A DNA stretch of 64,000 nucleotides, taken from contig CAWACR010000010.1 of NCBI GenBank assembly GCA_963780675.1, positions 124,001 to 188,000 on the forward strand, written 5' to 3'. The position numbers were made by a program, and so were the translations under genes. Origin of the DNA: JAHECE01 sp963780675. GTDB lineage: Bacteria > Actinomycetota > Actinomycetes > Actinomycetales > JAHECE01. Each line of letters starts with the position of its first letter. Position 1 is the first letter of the stretch. Positions 1 through 9,938 of the stretch are shown piece after piece. The notes beneath the pieces were generated by a model, which was not told the origin of the DNA, searched no databases, and saw only the letters and a list, made by a program, of their open reading frames with translations.

Positions 1-35
1 TCCGTCACTCACGATACGACTGCGCCGAGCTCCTC

Positions 36-70
36 GTGGCGCTAACGCCCGTGGCGCTAACGCCCGTGGC
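36..70. repeat. 15-bp tandem repeat at window edge
   Basis: The unit gtggcgctaacgccc occurs twice head to tail (36-50 and 51-65), followed by the first five bases of a third copy. It lies downstream of the dapB stop. No gene is visible between position 1 and dapB, and no function is apparent. Confidence 0.7.
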
Positions 71-105
71 TCGACCGCGCGGGACGCCGGCCTCGGGGCA
101 AAGGC

Positions 106-888
106 TCAGCCGCGCGGCTGCGGAAGGTCCAGCACCGCGTCGAGGCCCACGGTGAGCCCCGGCAGTCGCGACATCGAGCGCACCGCCAGAAGGACGCCGG
201 GCATGAAGGACGAACGGTCGAACGCATCGGTGCGGATCGTGAGCTGCTCACCCGGGTTGCCGAACAGGACCTCCTCGTGCGCGACGAGGCCACGCAACCG
301 CACGGCGTGCACCCGCACGCCGTCGACGTCGGCCCCGCGCGCGCCCTCGAGCGCCGTCGTGGTCGCGTCGGGCGAGGGTCCGAGTCCTGCCTCGCCGCGC
401 GCGGCCGCGATGAGGCGGGCGGTGTGCACGGCTGTCCCCGACGGCGCGTCGACCTTGTCCGGGTGGTGCAGCTCGATGACCTCGGCCGAGACGAAGTAGC
501 GCGCGGCCTGAGCCGCGAAACGCATGGCGAGCACGGCGGAGAGCGCGAAGTTGGGTGCGATGAGCACACCGACGCCCGGTGCGGCGCTCACGTGCTCGCG
601 GACTCGGTCGAGCGCGGCGTCGCTCCACCCCGTCGTGCCGACGACGGCGTGGATGCCGGCGTCGATGAGCGCGTGGACGTTGGCCTCGGCAGCCGAGGGC
701 ACCGTGAAGTCGACGGCGACGTCCACGACCGGTCCGGCGAGGGCGCCGACGTCGTCCCCCACGTCCAGGCGCGCCACCAGGTCGAGGCCCGGGGCATCGG
801 CAACGGCGGCGCAGACGGTGTTGCCCATGCGCCCGCGAGCGCCGAGGACGGCGACGCGGATGGGGGCGGCAGGAGGCGCAGAGATCAT
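106..888 (-). CDS. dapB: 4-hydroxy-tetrahydrodipicolinate reductase
   Basis: This cytosolic enzyme reduces 4-hydroxy-tetrahydrodipicolinate with NAD(P)H in the diaminopimelate/lysine pathway, which supplies the cell wall. The 260-residue length is normal for the family. The Rossmann loop GARGRMG is at residues 16-22, and the signature HHPDKVDAPSGTA is at 141-153, with Lys145 the expected catalytic lysine. The ATG at 888 is chosen because the conserved fold begins about ten residues later; the same frame stays open for 48 codons upstream, but that part is low-complexity. It is the last gene of the pnp-M16 peptidase-dapB run, 40 bp after the small membrane-protein gene, and shows no frame break. 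Confidence 0.96.
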   Translation of the reverse strand: MISAPPAAPIRVAVLGARGRMGNTVCAAVADAPGLDLVARLDVGDDVGALAGPVVDVAVDFTVPSAAEANVHALIDAGIHAVVGTTGWSDAALDRVREHVSAAPGVGVLIAPNFALSAVLAMRFAAQAARYFVSAEVIELHHPDKVDAPSGTAVHTARLIAAARGEAGLGPSPDATTTALEGARGADVDGVRVHAVRLRGLVAHEEVLFGNPGEQLTIRTDAFDRSSFMPGVLLAVRSMSRLPGLTVGLDAVLDLPQPRG

Positions 889-928
889 GCCCGCGAGCCT
901 ACAGAGACGCTGTCCGCCCCTTGTCCGG

Positions 929-1342
929 CTACAGCTGAGCCAGGTACGGGAGGAGGAGGAAGCCGACGGCGGACAGCCCGGACAGGATCGCCGCGACCAG
1001 GCCCACGCGGTCCCCGCTCCGGCGCCACCCACGGATGCCGAGAAGCGCGGCGACCAGCCAGACGGCGACGACGGCGACGATGTAGAGCCCGTTGAGCACG
1101 TCGAGCCGCGGGTCGTCGCTGCTCAGGTCGATCCCGGCCTCCAGCGCGAATGCTCCCACCAGGGCAAGGAAGACCAGGATGAGCGGGAAGTTCAGGAGGA
1201 ACAGGAACACCGACCAGAGGACGGCCCGATCGACCCGCGGGCGGTCCGGCGCGCGCCTGCCCAGCAGACGACGCGTCGCCGGTCGGGTGCCGGGCGACGG
1301 CGCGCGGCGCGCGGCGCTCGGCTCGGGCTTGCGTGCGGTCAC
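929..1342 (-). CDS. small three-helix membrane protein, unknown function
   Basis: The product is 137 residues. An Arg/Pro-rich cytoplasmic N-terminus of about 40 residues is followed by three hydrophobic stretches, at roughly 41-63, 86-105 and 115-135. It starts with GTG at 1342, two codons from the M16 peptidase stop at 1344-1346 (tgaGGTGacc), so it is probably co-transcribed with the peptidase and dapB. I do not recognise a named family. The coding call rests on the intact frame, typical codon bias and regular hydrophobic pattern. Confidence 0.75.
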   Translation of the reverse strand: MTARKPEPSAARRAPSPGTRPATRRLLGRRAPDRPRVDRAVLWSVFLFLLNFPLILVFLALVGAFALEAGIDLSSDDPRLDVLNGLYIVAVVAVWLVAALLGIRGWRRSGDRVGLVAAILSGLSAVGFLLLPYLAQL

Positions 1343-1343
1343 C

Positions 1344-2746
1344 TCAGCGCACCTCCGTGGTCAACCGTGCTCCGGTCCCGTCGGCGTTCCCGAGCGCCTC
1401 GAGCGCCACGTCCCGCTCGAACGGGCCGACCACCACGAGCGAGCGCGGCGCGGCGGCCAGCTCGACGGCGAGCGCCTGCACCTCCTCGGCGGTGACCGCT
1501 CGGATGGCCTCCAGCAACTCGTCCACGCTCAGGAGCTCCCCGTGCACGATCTCGGACCTCGCCCAGCCTCGACATCCGCGACCCGGAGTCCTCGAGGCCG
1601 AGCACGAGCCCTCCGCTGAGCTGGCCGATCCCCCGGTCGAGCTCCGAGCCCGTGATGCCGCCGTCGGCAAGGCGGTCCAGCTCGGCGCCCAGCAGGGCGA
1701 CGACCTCGTCCACCCGCCCCGGCGCGCAGCCGGCGTACAGCCCGAAGGCCCCCGTGTCGGCGTAGCCCGTCGCGAAGGAGTACACGGAGTAGGCCAGCCC
1801 GCGGCGCTCCCTGATCTCCTGGAAGAGACGGGAGGACATCCCGCCGCCGAGCACCGCGTTGAGCACGCGGAGCGCGAAGCGTCGTTCGTCGTTCGCGATG
1901 GGGCCCCGCCCGCCGAGCACGATGTTCGCCTGCTCGATCGGGCGGTGGATCGTGATCGCCGTGCCGCCGGCCGGCAGAGCGCCGATCGGGGGCGCGGCGG
2001 GGTCACGCCGGGAGACCGGCACCGCGCCGTCCTGCAGCCGCCAGCCACCCGTCTGCACGGCGTCGAGCACCTGGGCGCAGAGCGCGTCGTGGTCGACGGA
2101 GCCGGCCGCGGTGACCACCAGCTCGTGCGGGGCGTAGGTGCGCCGGTAGTGCTCCCAGACGGCGTCGCGGGGGACGGCGCGGATGGTGTCGGGCGTGCCT
2201 CCGATCGGCCGGCCCAACGGGTGGTCGCCGAAGCACCGCCCGGTTGAACTGCTCGTGGACGACGTCGCTCGGGTCGTCGTCGTTCATCGCGAGTTCCTCG
2301 AGGATCACCCCGCGCTCGGTCTCGAACTCCTCGGGGTCCAGGAGCGCGGAGGTCACCATGTCGGCGATGACGTCGACGGCGGTCGGCAGGTCGGCGTCGA
2401 GCATCCGCGCGTAGTAGCACGTGTGCTCCTTGCCGGTGGTGGCGTTCGCCTCGCCGCCGACGGCGTCGAACGCCTCGGCGATGTCCATGGCGTCTCGGCG
2501 CCGGGTGCCCTTGAAGAGCAGGTGCTCGAGGAAGTGCGTGGAGCCGAGGTGGCCGTCCTGCTCGTCGCGGGACCCGACGGCGACCCACGCCCCGACGCTG
2601 GCCGACCGCACGCCCGGCATGACCTCGGTGAGCACCCGGATCCCGCCGGGCAGGACGGACCGGCGCACGTGGGCGCCGCCGTCCTGCTCGAGCGAGACCT
2701 CGGTACCGGGCGCGCCGGCCGGGCCGAGGGTGAGGTCGACCGGCAC
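1344..2746 (-). CDS. M16 family zinc metallopeptidase (two frame breaks)
   Basis: This is an insulinase/mitochondrial-processing-peptidase-like protease. The inverted zinc motif HFLEH lies near residue 71, and the third ligand is in the downstream helix ETERGVILEEL. The C-terminal half-domain carries the family segment GGGMSSRLFQEIRERRGLAY. Reading changes frame near 2225 (FNRAVLR in one frame, then LGRPIGGTPDTI in another) and near 1555, where removing one base restores RLGRSEIVHGELL. Corrected length is about 467 residues. It starts with GTG at 2746, one base after the pnp stop. The pnp-M16-dapB order is standard in actinobacteria; the breaks are probably sequence errors. Confidence 0.88.
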
Positions 2747-2747
2747 G

Positions 2748-4976
2748 TCAGGCGTCGGCGGGCTTGGCGGCGGCCTCGGGCTCGTCGACCACGGCGAGCA
2801 GCGAGAGCTTGCCGCGCGGGTCGATCTCGCCGATCTCGACCTGGACCTTCTGGCCGACGGACAGGACGTCCTCGACGTTCTCCACCCGCTTGCCGCCGAC
2901 GAGGCGACGGATCTGCGAGATGTGCAGCAGGCCGTCCTTGCCGGGGCTGAGCGAGACGAACGCGCCGAAGGAGGTGGTCTTCACGACGGTGCCCACGAAC
3001 CGCTCGCCCACCTCGGGCATGTGCGGGTTGGCGATCGCGTTGACCGCGGCGCGCGCCGCCTCGGCCGACGGGCCGTCGACGGCGCCGATGTACACCGTGC
3101 CGTCGTCCTCGATCGAGATGTCGGCGCCGGTGTCCTCCTGGATCTGGTTGATCATCTTGCCCTTCGGGCCGATGACCTCGCCGATCTTGTCGACCGGGAC
3201 CTTGACCGTGATCACGCGGGGCGCCGTCGCGGCCATCTCGTCCGGGCTGTCGATGGCCTCGGCCATGACGTCCAGGATGTAGCAGCCGGGCCTCGCGGGC
3301 CTGGGTGAGCGCGCCGGCCAGCACCGAGGCGGGGATGCCGTCGAGCTTGGTGTCGAGCTGGATCGCGGTGACGAACTCGCGCGTCCCGGCCACCTTGAAG
3401 TCCATGTCGCCGAACGCGTCCTCGGCGCCGAGGATGTCGGTCAGCGCCGCGTAGCGGGTCTCGCCGTCGACCGTGTCGCGACACCAGGCCCATCGCGATG
3501 CCGGCGACCGAGGCGCGCAGCGGCACACCGGCGTTGAGCAGCGAGAGCGTGGACGCGCAGACCGAGCCCATCGAGGTGGACCCGTTGGAGCCGAGCGCCT
3601 CGGAGACCTGGCGGATCGCGTAGGGGAACTCCTCGCGGGTCGGGAGGACCGGCATGAGGGCCCGCTCGGCGAGCGCGCCGTGGCCGATCTCGCGCCGCTT
3701 CGGGCTGCCGACGCGGCCGGTCTCGCCGGTGGAGTACGGCGGGAAGTTGTAGTTGTGCATGTAGCGCTTGCGCGTCACCGGGGAGAGCGTGTCGAGCTGC
3801 TGCTCCATGCGGAGCATGTTCAGCGTGGTGACGCCCATGATCTGGGTCTCGCCGCGCTCGAACAGCGCCGAGCCGTGGACCCGGGGCAGCACCTCGACCT
3901 CGGCCGAGAGCGGGCGGATGTCCGCGCAGGCCGCGCCCGTCGATCCGCAGCCCGTCGGTGAGGATCCGCTGGCGGACCATCTTCTTGGTGACCGCGCGGA
4001 ACGGCCGCGGAGATCTCCTTCTCGCGGCCGGCGAACGCCTCGGCGAGCTCGGCCGAGCACGCCGCGCCTTGATCTCGTCGAGCCGGCTCTCGCGCGACTG
4101 CTTGTCGGCGATCGCGAGGGCCTGCGGTCAGGTCGTCGAGCACGACGGCCGTCGACGACGTCGTAGGCGTCCTGCTGGTAGTCGGGGAAGCGCGGGAAGC
4201 TCCGCCGTCGGCTTGGCGGCCTCGGCGGCGAGCTCGGACTGTGCGTCGCAGAGCGCCTGGATGAACGGCTTGGCTGGCCTCGAGGCCGGCGGCGACGACC
4301 TCCTCGGTGGGGCGCGCGACGCCCTCGTCCTTGATGAGGTTCCAGGCGCCCGTCGGTGGCCTCGGCCTCGACCATCATGATCGCGACGTCGCCGTCCTCG
4401 ACCACGCGGCCGGCCACGACCATCTCGAAGACGGCGCGCTCCAGCTCGGAGTGCCGCGGGAAGGCGACCCACTGGCCGTCGATGAGCGCGACGCGCACGC
4501 CGCCGATCGGGCCGGTGAAGGGCAGACCCGACAGCTGCGTGGACATCGAGGCGGCGTTGATGGCGAGGACGTCGTAGCGTCGTCCGGGTGGAGCGCGAGG
4601 ACGGTGACGACGACCTGGACCTCGTTGCGCAGGCCCTTGACGAACGTCGGGCGCAGCGGCCGGTCGATGAGCCGGCAGGCGAGGATCGCCTCGGTGCTGC
4701 GGGCGGCCCTCGCGGCGGAAGAACGAGCCGGGGATGCGCCCGGCGGCGTACATCCGCTCCTCGACGTCGACCGTGAGGGGGAAGAAGTCGAACTGGTCCT
4801 TGGGGTGCTTGCCGGCCGTGGTGGCCGACAGCAGCATCGTGTCCTCGTCGAGGTAGGCGACGGCGGAGCCGGCGGCCTGGCGGGCGAGGCGGCCGGTCTC
4901 GAACCGGACGGTGCGGGTGCCGAAGCGAGCCGTTGTCGATGACGGCTTCGGCGAACTGGATCTCGGGACCCTCCAT
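2748..4976 (-). CDS. pnp: polyribonucleotide nucleotidyltransferase (many frame breaks)
   Basis: PNPase degrades RNA phosphorolytically 3'-5' and in actinobacteria also makes ppGpp-related nucleotides or RNA tails. The 2,229-nt span fits the usual ~740 residues. Fragments line up without gaps: the first RNase PH domain (FGTRTVRFETGRLARQAAG), the second (DIRPLSAEVEVLPRVHGSAL), a KH domain (VIGPKGKMINQIQEDTGAD) and an S1 domain ending in DGLLHISQI. About thirteen single-base changes break it (near 4928, 4699, 4577, 4344, 4274, 4199, 4150, 4122, 4062, 4000, 3924, 3482, 3283), mostly insertions. At 4928 and 4699, deleting one base restores the expected protein. The ATG at 4976 has a strong AAAGGAGGG site upstream. 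Confidence 0.93.
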
Positions 4977-5184
4977 GAGGGCACCCTCCTTTCGGTGGTT
5001 CGGACCCGCACCTCGGAACTCGGCGGCCTTCGATCGAAGCCCACGGACGTCGCCCCGGCGCGGGCCGGTGCGTTCCGGGAGGCCACTACCGAGGACCGTC
5101 GACGCCGGTGGCGGTGCGTGGGTTGTGAGATGCGTGCGAGTCGGCGGTCGGGGCCGGCCCCGGTGCGAGGGGCCGCTGCGCGAC

Positions 5185-5211
5185 CGGCCGGACCCCGCGG
5201 GGTCCGAGCCG
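5185..5211. terminator. hairpin between rpsO and pnp
   Basis: A perfect 16-bp palindrome (ggacccc, gc, ggggtcc) at 5190-5205 has outer complementary ccgg bases. It lies just after the rpsO stop, in the ~240-bp rpsO-pnp intergenic region. There is no T tract, so it may be an RNA-processing or attenuation hairpin, as at the rpsO-pnp junction of other bacteria, rather than a classical terminator. Confidence 0.5.
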
Positions 5212-5219
5212 GCGAGACG

Positions 5220-5499
5220 CTACTGCGGAGGCTGTCGCAGAGCCGAGGCGCTCGATCAGCGAGCGGTAGCGCGCGATGTCCACGTTCTGCAGGTACCCGA
5301 GCAGGCGGCGGCGCTGACCGACCAGGAGCAGCAGGCCACGACGGCTGTGGTGGTCGTGCTTGTGCTCCTTGAGGTGCTCGGTGAGGTCCTTGATGCGCTG
5401 CGTGAGCATCGCGATCTGGACCTCGGGCGAACCGGTGTCACCCTCGTGGGTCGCGTACTCGGCGATGATCTTGTGCTTGACGGCGGCGTCGAGGGCCAC
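5220..5499 (-). CDS. rpsO: 30S ribosomal protein S15
   Basis: S15 binds the central domain of 16S rRNA early in small-subunit assembly. The 5' end reads ALDAAVKHKIIAEYATHEGD, and the family core HDHHSRRGLLLLVGQRRRLL follows. The start is GTG at 5499, preceded by AGGAGA. After YRSLIERLG, removing one t near 5243 gives a short natural tail, GLRQPPQ, and a stop at 5220-5222 (about 92 residues). Without that correction the frame runs on for some 45 unrelated residues to 5086. It sits between ribF and pnp as expected. Confidence 0.9.
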
Positions 5500-5637
5500 G
5501 GTTCTCCTCTGGTGTCTCGTTGCGCGGAGCGCCGGGGCTTGTTCACCCGGGCATGAGAGGTCCGCGGCCGATCTGACGGCAGGGCCACGGTACCAGCGCA
5601 CCGCCGACCGGGCCGAATCGGCCCGCCCGCCCCGGCG

Positions 5638-6687
5638 TCAGCGCGCCGACGGCGCCGCTGCCTCCGCGCGCGCCGCCGCCGCGCCCGACGACGCCGCCTC
5701 CGCGCGCCCGGCCCGGGACACGCCCAGCGCCGCGGCCACGTCCGCCACGTCCTGGTGCATCCGGGCGACCAGGGACGCCACGCCGTCGAAGGTGAGGGTC
5801 GGCCGGATCCGGGCGACGAACTCCAGCACGACCTCCTCGTCGTACAGCTCGAGGTCGTCCCGGTCGAGGACGTACGCCTCCACCCGCCGACCCACTCCCC
5901 CGAAGGTGGGGTTCGTCCCGATGGAGATGGCGGCCGGCTCCGGAGCGCTCCGGGCGCCGTGCCGGAGCAGCCACCCCGCGTAGACGCCGTCCGCCGGCAC
6001 CATCCCGACGGCGTCGGGCCCGAGGTTGGCGGTCGGGAACCCGAGGTCGCGCCCGCGTGCGTCGCCGTGGACCACGAGCCCGCGCATCCGGTGCGGCCGC
6101 GCCAGGACCGCGGCGGCCGCGGCGACGTCGCCCTCGGCGAGCAGCTCGCGCGCCCACGTCGACGACCAGCGCCGATGGCTGACGGCGTGGGTGGCGAGGT
6201 GAGGGTCGGGGTGCCCCGCGACGTCGTCGATCAGCTCCACGCGGAAGCCGAACCGCTCGCCCAGCGTCTGCATCGTCGCCAGGTCGCCGGAGTTGCCGCG
6301 GCCGAAGCGCACGTCGCGGCCGACGACGACGACGCTCGCCCCCAGCGCACGCACCAGGTAGTGCTCGACGAACTCCTCCGGCGTCTGCGCTGCGAAGCCG
6401 AACGTGTAGTGACAGACGAGGACGGCGTCGAGGCCGGTCTCGGCGAGCAGCGCGAGGCGGTCGGCCATGCCCGTGAGCAGCGGCGGCGCGCTCTCGGGGC
6501 GGTGGACCTGCGCGGGGTGGGGGTCGAAGGTGACGACGACGGCGCAGGCGCCGGAGGCGCGCGCGTCGGCGACCATGCGGGTCAGGACGTCGCGGTGACC
6601 GCGGTGCACGCCGTCGAAGTTGCCGATGGTGACGACGGAGGGCCCGAACGCGGCGGGCACCTGGCCCACGTCCGTCCAGACCTGCAC
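5638..6687 (-). CDS. ribF: bifunctional riboflavin kinase / FAD synthetase
   Basis: The protein phosphorylates riboflavin to FMN and adenylylates FMN to FAD. The 349-residue length is normal apart from an Ala-rich tail of about 30 residues. The FAD synthetase domain carries GNFDGVHRGH at 22-31 and VVVGRDVRFGRGNSGD. The kinase domain carries GRDLGFPTANLG and DGVYAGW. GTG at 6687 is chosen because GGGGAG lies just upstream and the conserved N-terminus begins within twenty codons. In most actinobacteria the gene directly follows truB; here truB is some 45 kb away and the upstream neighbour is a malic enzyme. Downstream are rpsO and pnp, as usual. Confidence 0.94.
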   Translation of the reverse strand: MQVWTDVGQVPAAFGPSVVTIGNFDGVHRGHRDVLTRMVADARASGACAVVVTFDPHPAQVHRPESAPPLLTGMADRLALLAETGLDAVLVCHYTFGFAAQTPEEFVEHYLVRALGASVVVVGRDVRFGRGNSGDLATMQTLGERFGFRVELIDDVAGHPDPHLATHAVSHRRWSSTWARELLAEGDVAAAAAVLARPHRMRGLVVHGDARGRDLGFPTANLGPDAVGMVPADGVYAGWLLRHGARSAPEPAAISIGTNPTFGGVGRRVEAYVLDRDDLELYDEEVVLEFVARIRPTLTFDGVASLVARMHQDVADVAAALGVSRAGRAEAASSGAAAARAEAAAPSAR

Positions 6688-6866
6688 GGTCCGTCTCCCC
6701 TCGCCGTCGCCCTCGCCGTCCGACCGGCCGTCACGTTCCCCGGGGGCGACGCGCGGCGCGGGGGACAGCCTGCCACGTCGGGCGCCTCTTGCCGGGCCGT
6801 CCCCCGCCGGTGGCGGGAGATCCGCACGAGCCGCCGCCGGCGCCGAGGAGGGGGTCGGGGGCGTCG

Positions 6867-8255
6867 TCAGCGCGTCGCCTCCGCCGCCTCCTGCACCGCA
6901 CGGGCGACGGCGGGCGTCACCTCTGGGTTGAACACGCTGGGGATGATGTAGGTGGCGTTGAGCTCCTCGGGGGTCACGACGTCGGCCAGCGCCTCGGCGG
7001 CGGCCAGCAGCATCCGGTCGGTCACCCGGTTGGAGCGTGCGTCGATCAGACCCCGGAAGACGCCCGGGAACGCCAGGACGTTGTTGATCTGGTTGGCGAA
7101 GTCGGACCGGCCGGTCGCGACCACGGCGGCGTGCCGCGCCGCGACCTCCGGCTCGATCTCGGGCACGGGGTTGGCCATCGCGAAGACGATCGCCCCCGGC
7201 GCCATGGCCGCGATGTCCGCCTCGTCCAGGAGGTTCGGCGCGGACACGCCGATGAACACGTCGGCGCCGACGAGCGCGGCCTTGAGGCTGCCCTCGATCC
7301 GACGGGGGTTGGTGGTCTCGGCGAGTTCGCGCTGCACCGGCGGGAGCCCCACGCACCCGGGGTGCAGCACGCCCACCCGGTTGGAGACGACGATGTCGCG
7401 CGCCCCCGCGGCCTGGAGCAGGCGCACCACGGCGGCCCCCGCCGCGCCGGCTCCGGACTGCACGATCCGTACGTCCTCGATGCGCTTGCCCACCACCCTG
7501 AGCGCGTTGCGCAGCGCGGCGAGCGTCACGATCGCCGTGCCGTGCTGGTCGTCGTGGAAGACGGGGATGTCGAGGACCTCCCGCAGCCGCCGCTCCACCT
7601 CGAAGCACCGCGGCGCGGAGATGTCCTCGAGGTTGATGCCGGCGAACACCGGGGCGATGTGGCGCACGGTCGCGACGATCTCGTCGACGTCCTGCGTGTC
7701 GAGGCAGATGGGGAAGGCGTCGATCCCGCCGAAGCGCTTGAACAGCGCCGCCTTGCCCTCCATGACGGGCAGCGCGCCGAGGGGGCCGATGTTCCCGAGC
7801 CCCAGCACCGCGGACCCGTCCGTCACCACGGCCACCGTGTTCCGCTTGATCGTGAGCCGCCGCGCGTCCTCCGGGTGCGCGGCAATCTGCAGGCAGACCC
7901 GGGCCACGCCGGGGGTGTAGACGATCGAGAGGTCGTCCCGGTTGCGGATCGGCACCTTGGACTCCACCGAGAGCTTGCCGCCCAGGTGCGCGAGGAACAC
8001 CCGGTCCGAGACGCGGCCGATCACCACGCCGTCGACCTCGCGCAGCGCCTCCACGATCCGTTCGGCGTCCGCCTCTCCCCCGGTGGCGCACGTGACGTCC
8101 ACCTGGAGCCGGTCCATCCCGGAGGCGGAGACGTCGACGGCGGTCACGAGGCCGCCGGCGTGCTCGATGACCGTGGTCAGCCGACTCACCGCGGTCGGCT
8201 GCGCGGGCAGCTCCAGGCGCACGGTGATCGAGTAGCTCACGCTCGGTGCGGACAT
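6867..8255 (-). CDS. NAD(P)-dependent malic enzyme with N-terminal ACT domain
   Basis: This enzyme oxidatively decarboxylates malate to pyruvate. An ACT-like regulatory domain covers roughly residues 5-85, followed by the malic N-domain (SIVYTPGVA; VVTDGSAVLGLGNIGPLGAL) and the NAD(P)-binding domain (FHDDQHGTAIV, then GAGAAG). The C-terminal FAMANPVPEIEP is typical of short (~460-residue) bacterial malic enzymes. The ATG at 8255 has GAAGGAG four bases upstream. It lies 31 bp after the hycE-like stop, so it might be read with the Ehr operon, but no functional link is evident. Between it and ribF (6688-6866) I see only a small GC hairpin around 6800. The frame is intact; cofactor choice cannot be assigned. 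Confidence 0.93.
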   Translation of the reverse strand: MSAPSVSYSITVRLELPAQPTAVSRLTTVIEHAGGLVTAVDVSASGMDRLQVDVTCATGGEADAERIVEALREVDGVVIGRVSDRVFLAHLGGKLSVESKVPIRNRDDLSIVYTPGVARVCLQIAAHPEDARRLTIKRNTVAVVTDGSAVLGLGNIGPLGALPVMEGKAALFKRFGGIDAFPICLDTQDVDEIVATVRHIAPVFAGINLEDISAPRCFEVERRLREVLDIPVFHDDQHGTAIVTLAALRNALRVVGKRIEDVRIVQSGAGAAGAAVVRLLQAAGARDIVVSNRVGVLHPGCVGLPPVQRELAETTNPRRIEGSLKAALVGADVFIGVSAPNLLDEADIAAMAPGAIVFAMANPVPEIEPEVAARHAAVVATGRSDFANQINNVLAFPGVFRGLIDARSNRVTDRMLLAAAEALADVVTPEELNATYIIPSVFNPEVTPAVARAVQEAAEATR

Positions 8256-8286
8256 GGCACTCCTTCGTCGCTCACAGGTGCGTCGC

Positions 8287-9938
8287 TCACAGGTCGTTGC
8301 CTGCGTAGGACTGGTTGAAGCTCTTGTTGGCCAGGGGGAAGTCAGGAACGATCGTGTCGGCCAGCGCCACGGGCAGCGCCGGCCAGGTGAAGAACGACGG
8401 GTCGACGATCGCGACCCGCGACAGCCGCCCCGCGCCGTCGACCTCCACGCGGTGGCACGCCGTCCCGCGCCACGCCTCCACGAGGGCGAGCCCGGCAGAG
8501 GACGACGGCGCGGACGGCGGCGCCGTCGACGACGACGACGCCGGGCCGGACGCCGACTCCTCGCCGGCCCCCCGAGCGTGAGATTCTGGCGCCGGCTCGA
8601 CCGATCCGTCGCCTCGACCCGCCGGGTGACCGGATGGAGAGACGGCGGTGCCCCGCGCGCCGCCGAGGCGCCGCACGAGATCGGCGACGAGCGCGGCCGA
8701 GACGGCCACCTCCTCGGCCCGGACGGCGTAGCGCGCGAGGACGTCGCCGACGTCGCGCGTGACCACCCGGAACGCCGGCGCCGAGGTCGACGAACGGGTG
8801 GTCGCGCCGGGCGTCGACGTCGACGCCGGAGGCGCGGGCCACGTACCCGAGGACTCCCATGCTCGCGGCCTCGTCGCGGCGCAGCACGGCGGTGCCGGTG
8901 AACCGGTCGAGCACCACGCCGTTGCCCAGGGTGATCCGCGACGAGGTCCGCGACCTCGCCCGCGACGCCCCGCGACCACGTCGACGTCCGGGAGCGCGAG
9001 CAGCCGCGCCCCGCCGATCGTGATCCCGCCCCGCAGCAGCCGGTGCCCGGTGACCTGCTTGTTGAGCCGGAGCAGGCTCTCGCGCAGGCGCTGGGCGTGG
9101 GTGTTGACGATGCCGAACCCGACGTCGTTCGCCATCGCGCCGAGGTCCGCGATGTGGTTGTGCAGCCGCTCGAGCTCGAGGAGCAGGGCCCGCACGAGGC
9201 GGTCCTCCTCGCTCACCGCGAGGTCGAGCGCGCCCTCGACCGCCATCGCGTACGCGAGGCCGTGGCCGACCGCCGTGTCGCCGCTCACCCGTTCGGCCAG
9301 CGTCCATGCCCTCGGCCGGGGTGCGCCCCTCGAACAGCCTTCTCGACGCCGCGGTGCAGGAACCACAGCCGGGCCTTCATCCGCAGGATGGTCTCCCCCA
9401 CCACGGAGAACCGGAAGTGCCCGGGCTCGATGAGGCCGGCGTGCACGGGGCCCACCGGGATCTCGTAGACGCCCTGCGCCCTCGACCGGCACGAAGGAGA
9501 AGGCGCCCTCGTCGGGTGTGAAGTCGGGGTGCGCGGCGGCGTCGCGGCGCATCGGGTACCAGTGCCGCGGCCAGTGGTCGTGGAGCACGAGGCGGCGGGG
9601 GCGGGGGTGCCCCTCGGGCACGATGCCGAACTGGTCGCGCACCTCGCGCTCGAACCGTCCCGCGGAGAAGGAGAGCGCCGCGAGGGAGGGCACGCGCGCG
9701 TCGCCGCGCGGTACCCGGACCACCAGCTCGGTCCGCATGTCCGTCCCGGGCTGCGCGAAGGCGTAGACCACCCGGAAGCCGGCGGTGCCGTCGTCGGCGC
9801 GGTGCCGTCGTCGTGCGCGGCGACCAGCGCGAGCCGGTGGCCCGCGGCGAGGAGTTCCCCGGCCGCCGCGCGCAGGCCCTCGCGCGGGACGGGGAGCTCG
9901 AGCGTGCCGTCCGGCCTGGTCAGGGGCTGGCTGGTCAT
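8287..9938 (-). CDS. hycE: Ehr complex large subunit, HycE/HyfG-like, lacking NiFe cysteines (frame breaks)
   Basis: This resembles the fused NuoC/NuoD-type large subunit of group-4 hydrogenases. The 30-kDa-like part carries FEREVRDQFGIVPEGHPRPR, and the 49-kDa-like part ERLHNHIADLGAMANDVGF. The two motifs that bind the NiFe site are gone: where a hydrogenase has a CGxC segment, this reads AERVSGDTAVGH, and the C-terminal DPCxxC position reads VDPSFFTW. H2 chemistry is therefore not expected; such proteins belong to Ehr complexes, of unproven function. M. tuberculosis Rv0087 holds the same position. At least five frame changes occur, for example near 9800, 9480, 9340, 9308 and 8940. The ATG at 9938 overlaps the hycQ-like stop. 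Confidence 0.82.

Noticed and set aside
2748..4976. Programmed frameshifting in pnp
   Set aside because: About thirteen shifts in both directions, without slippery sequences or common context, are far more easily explained by sequence errors.
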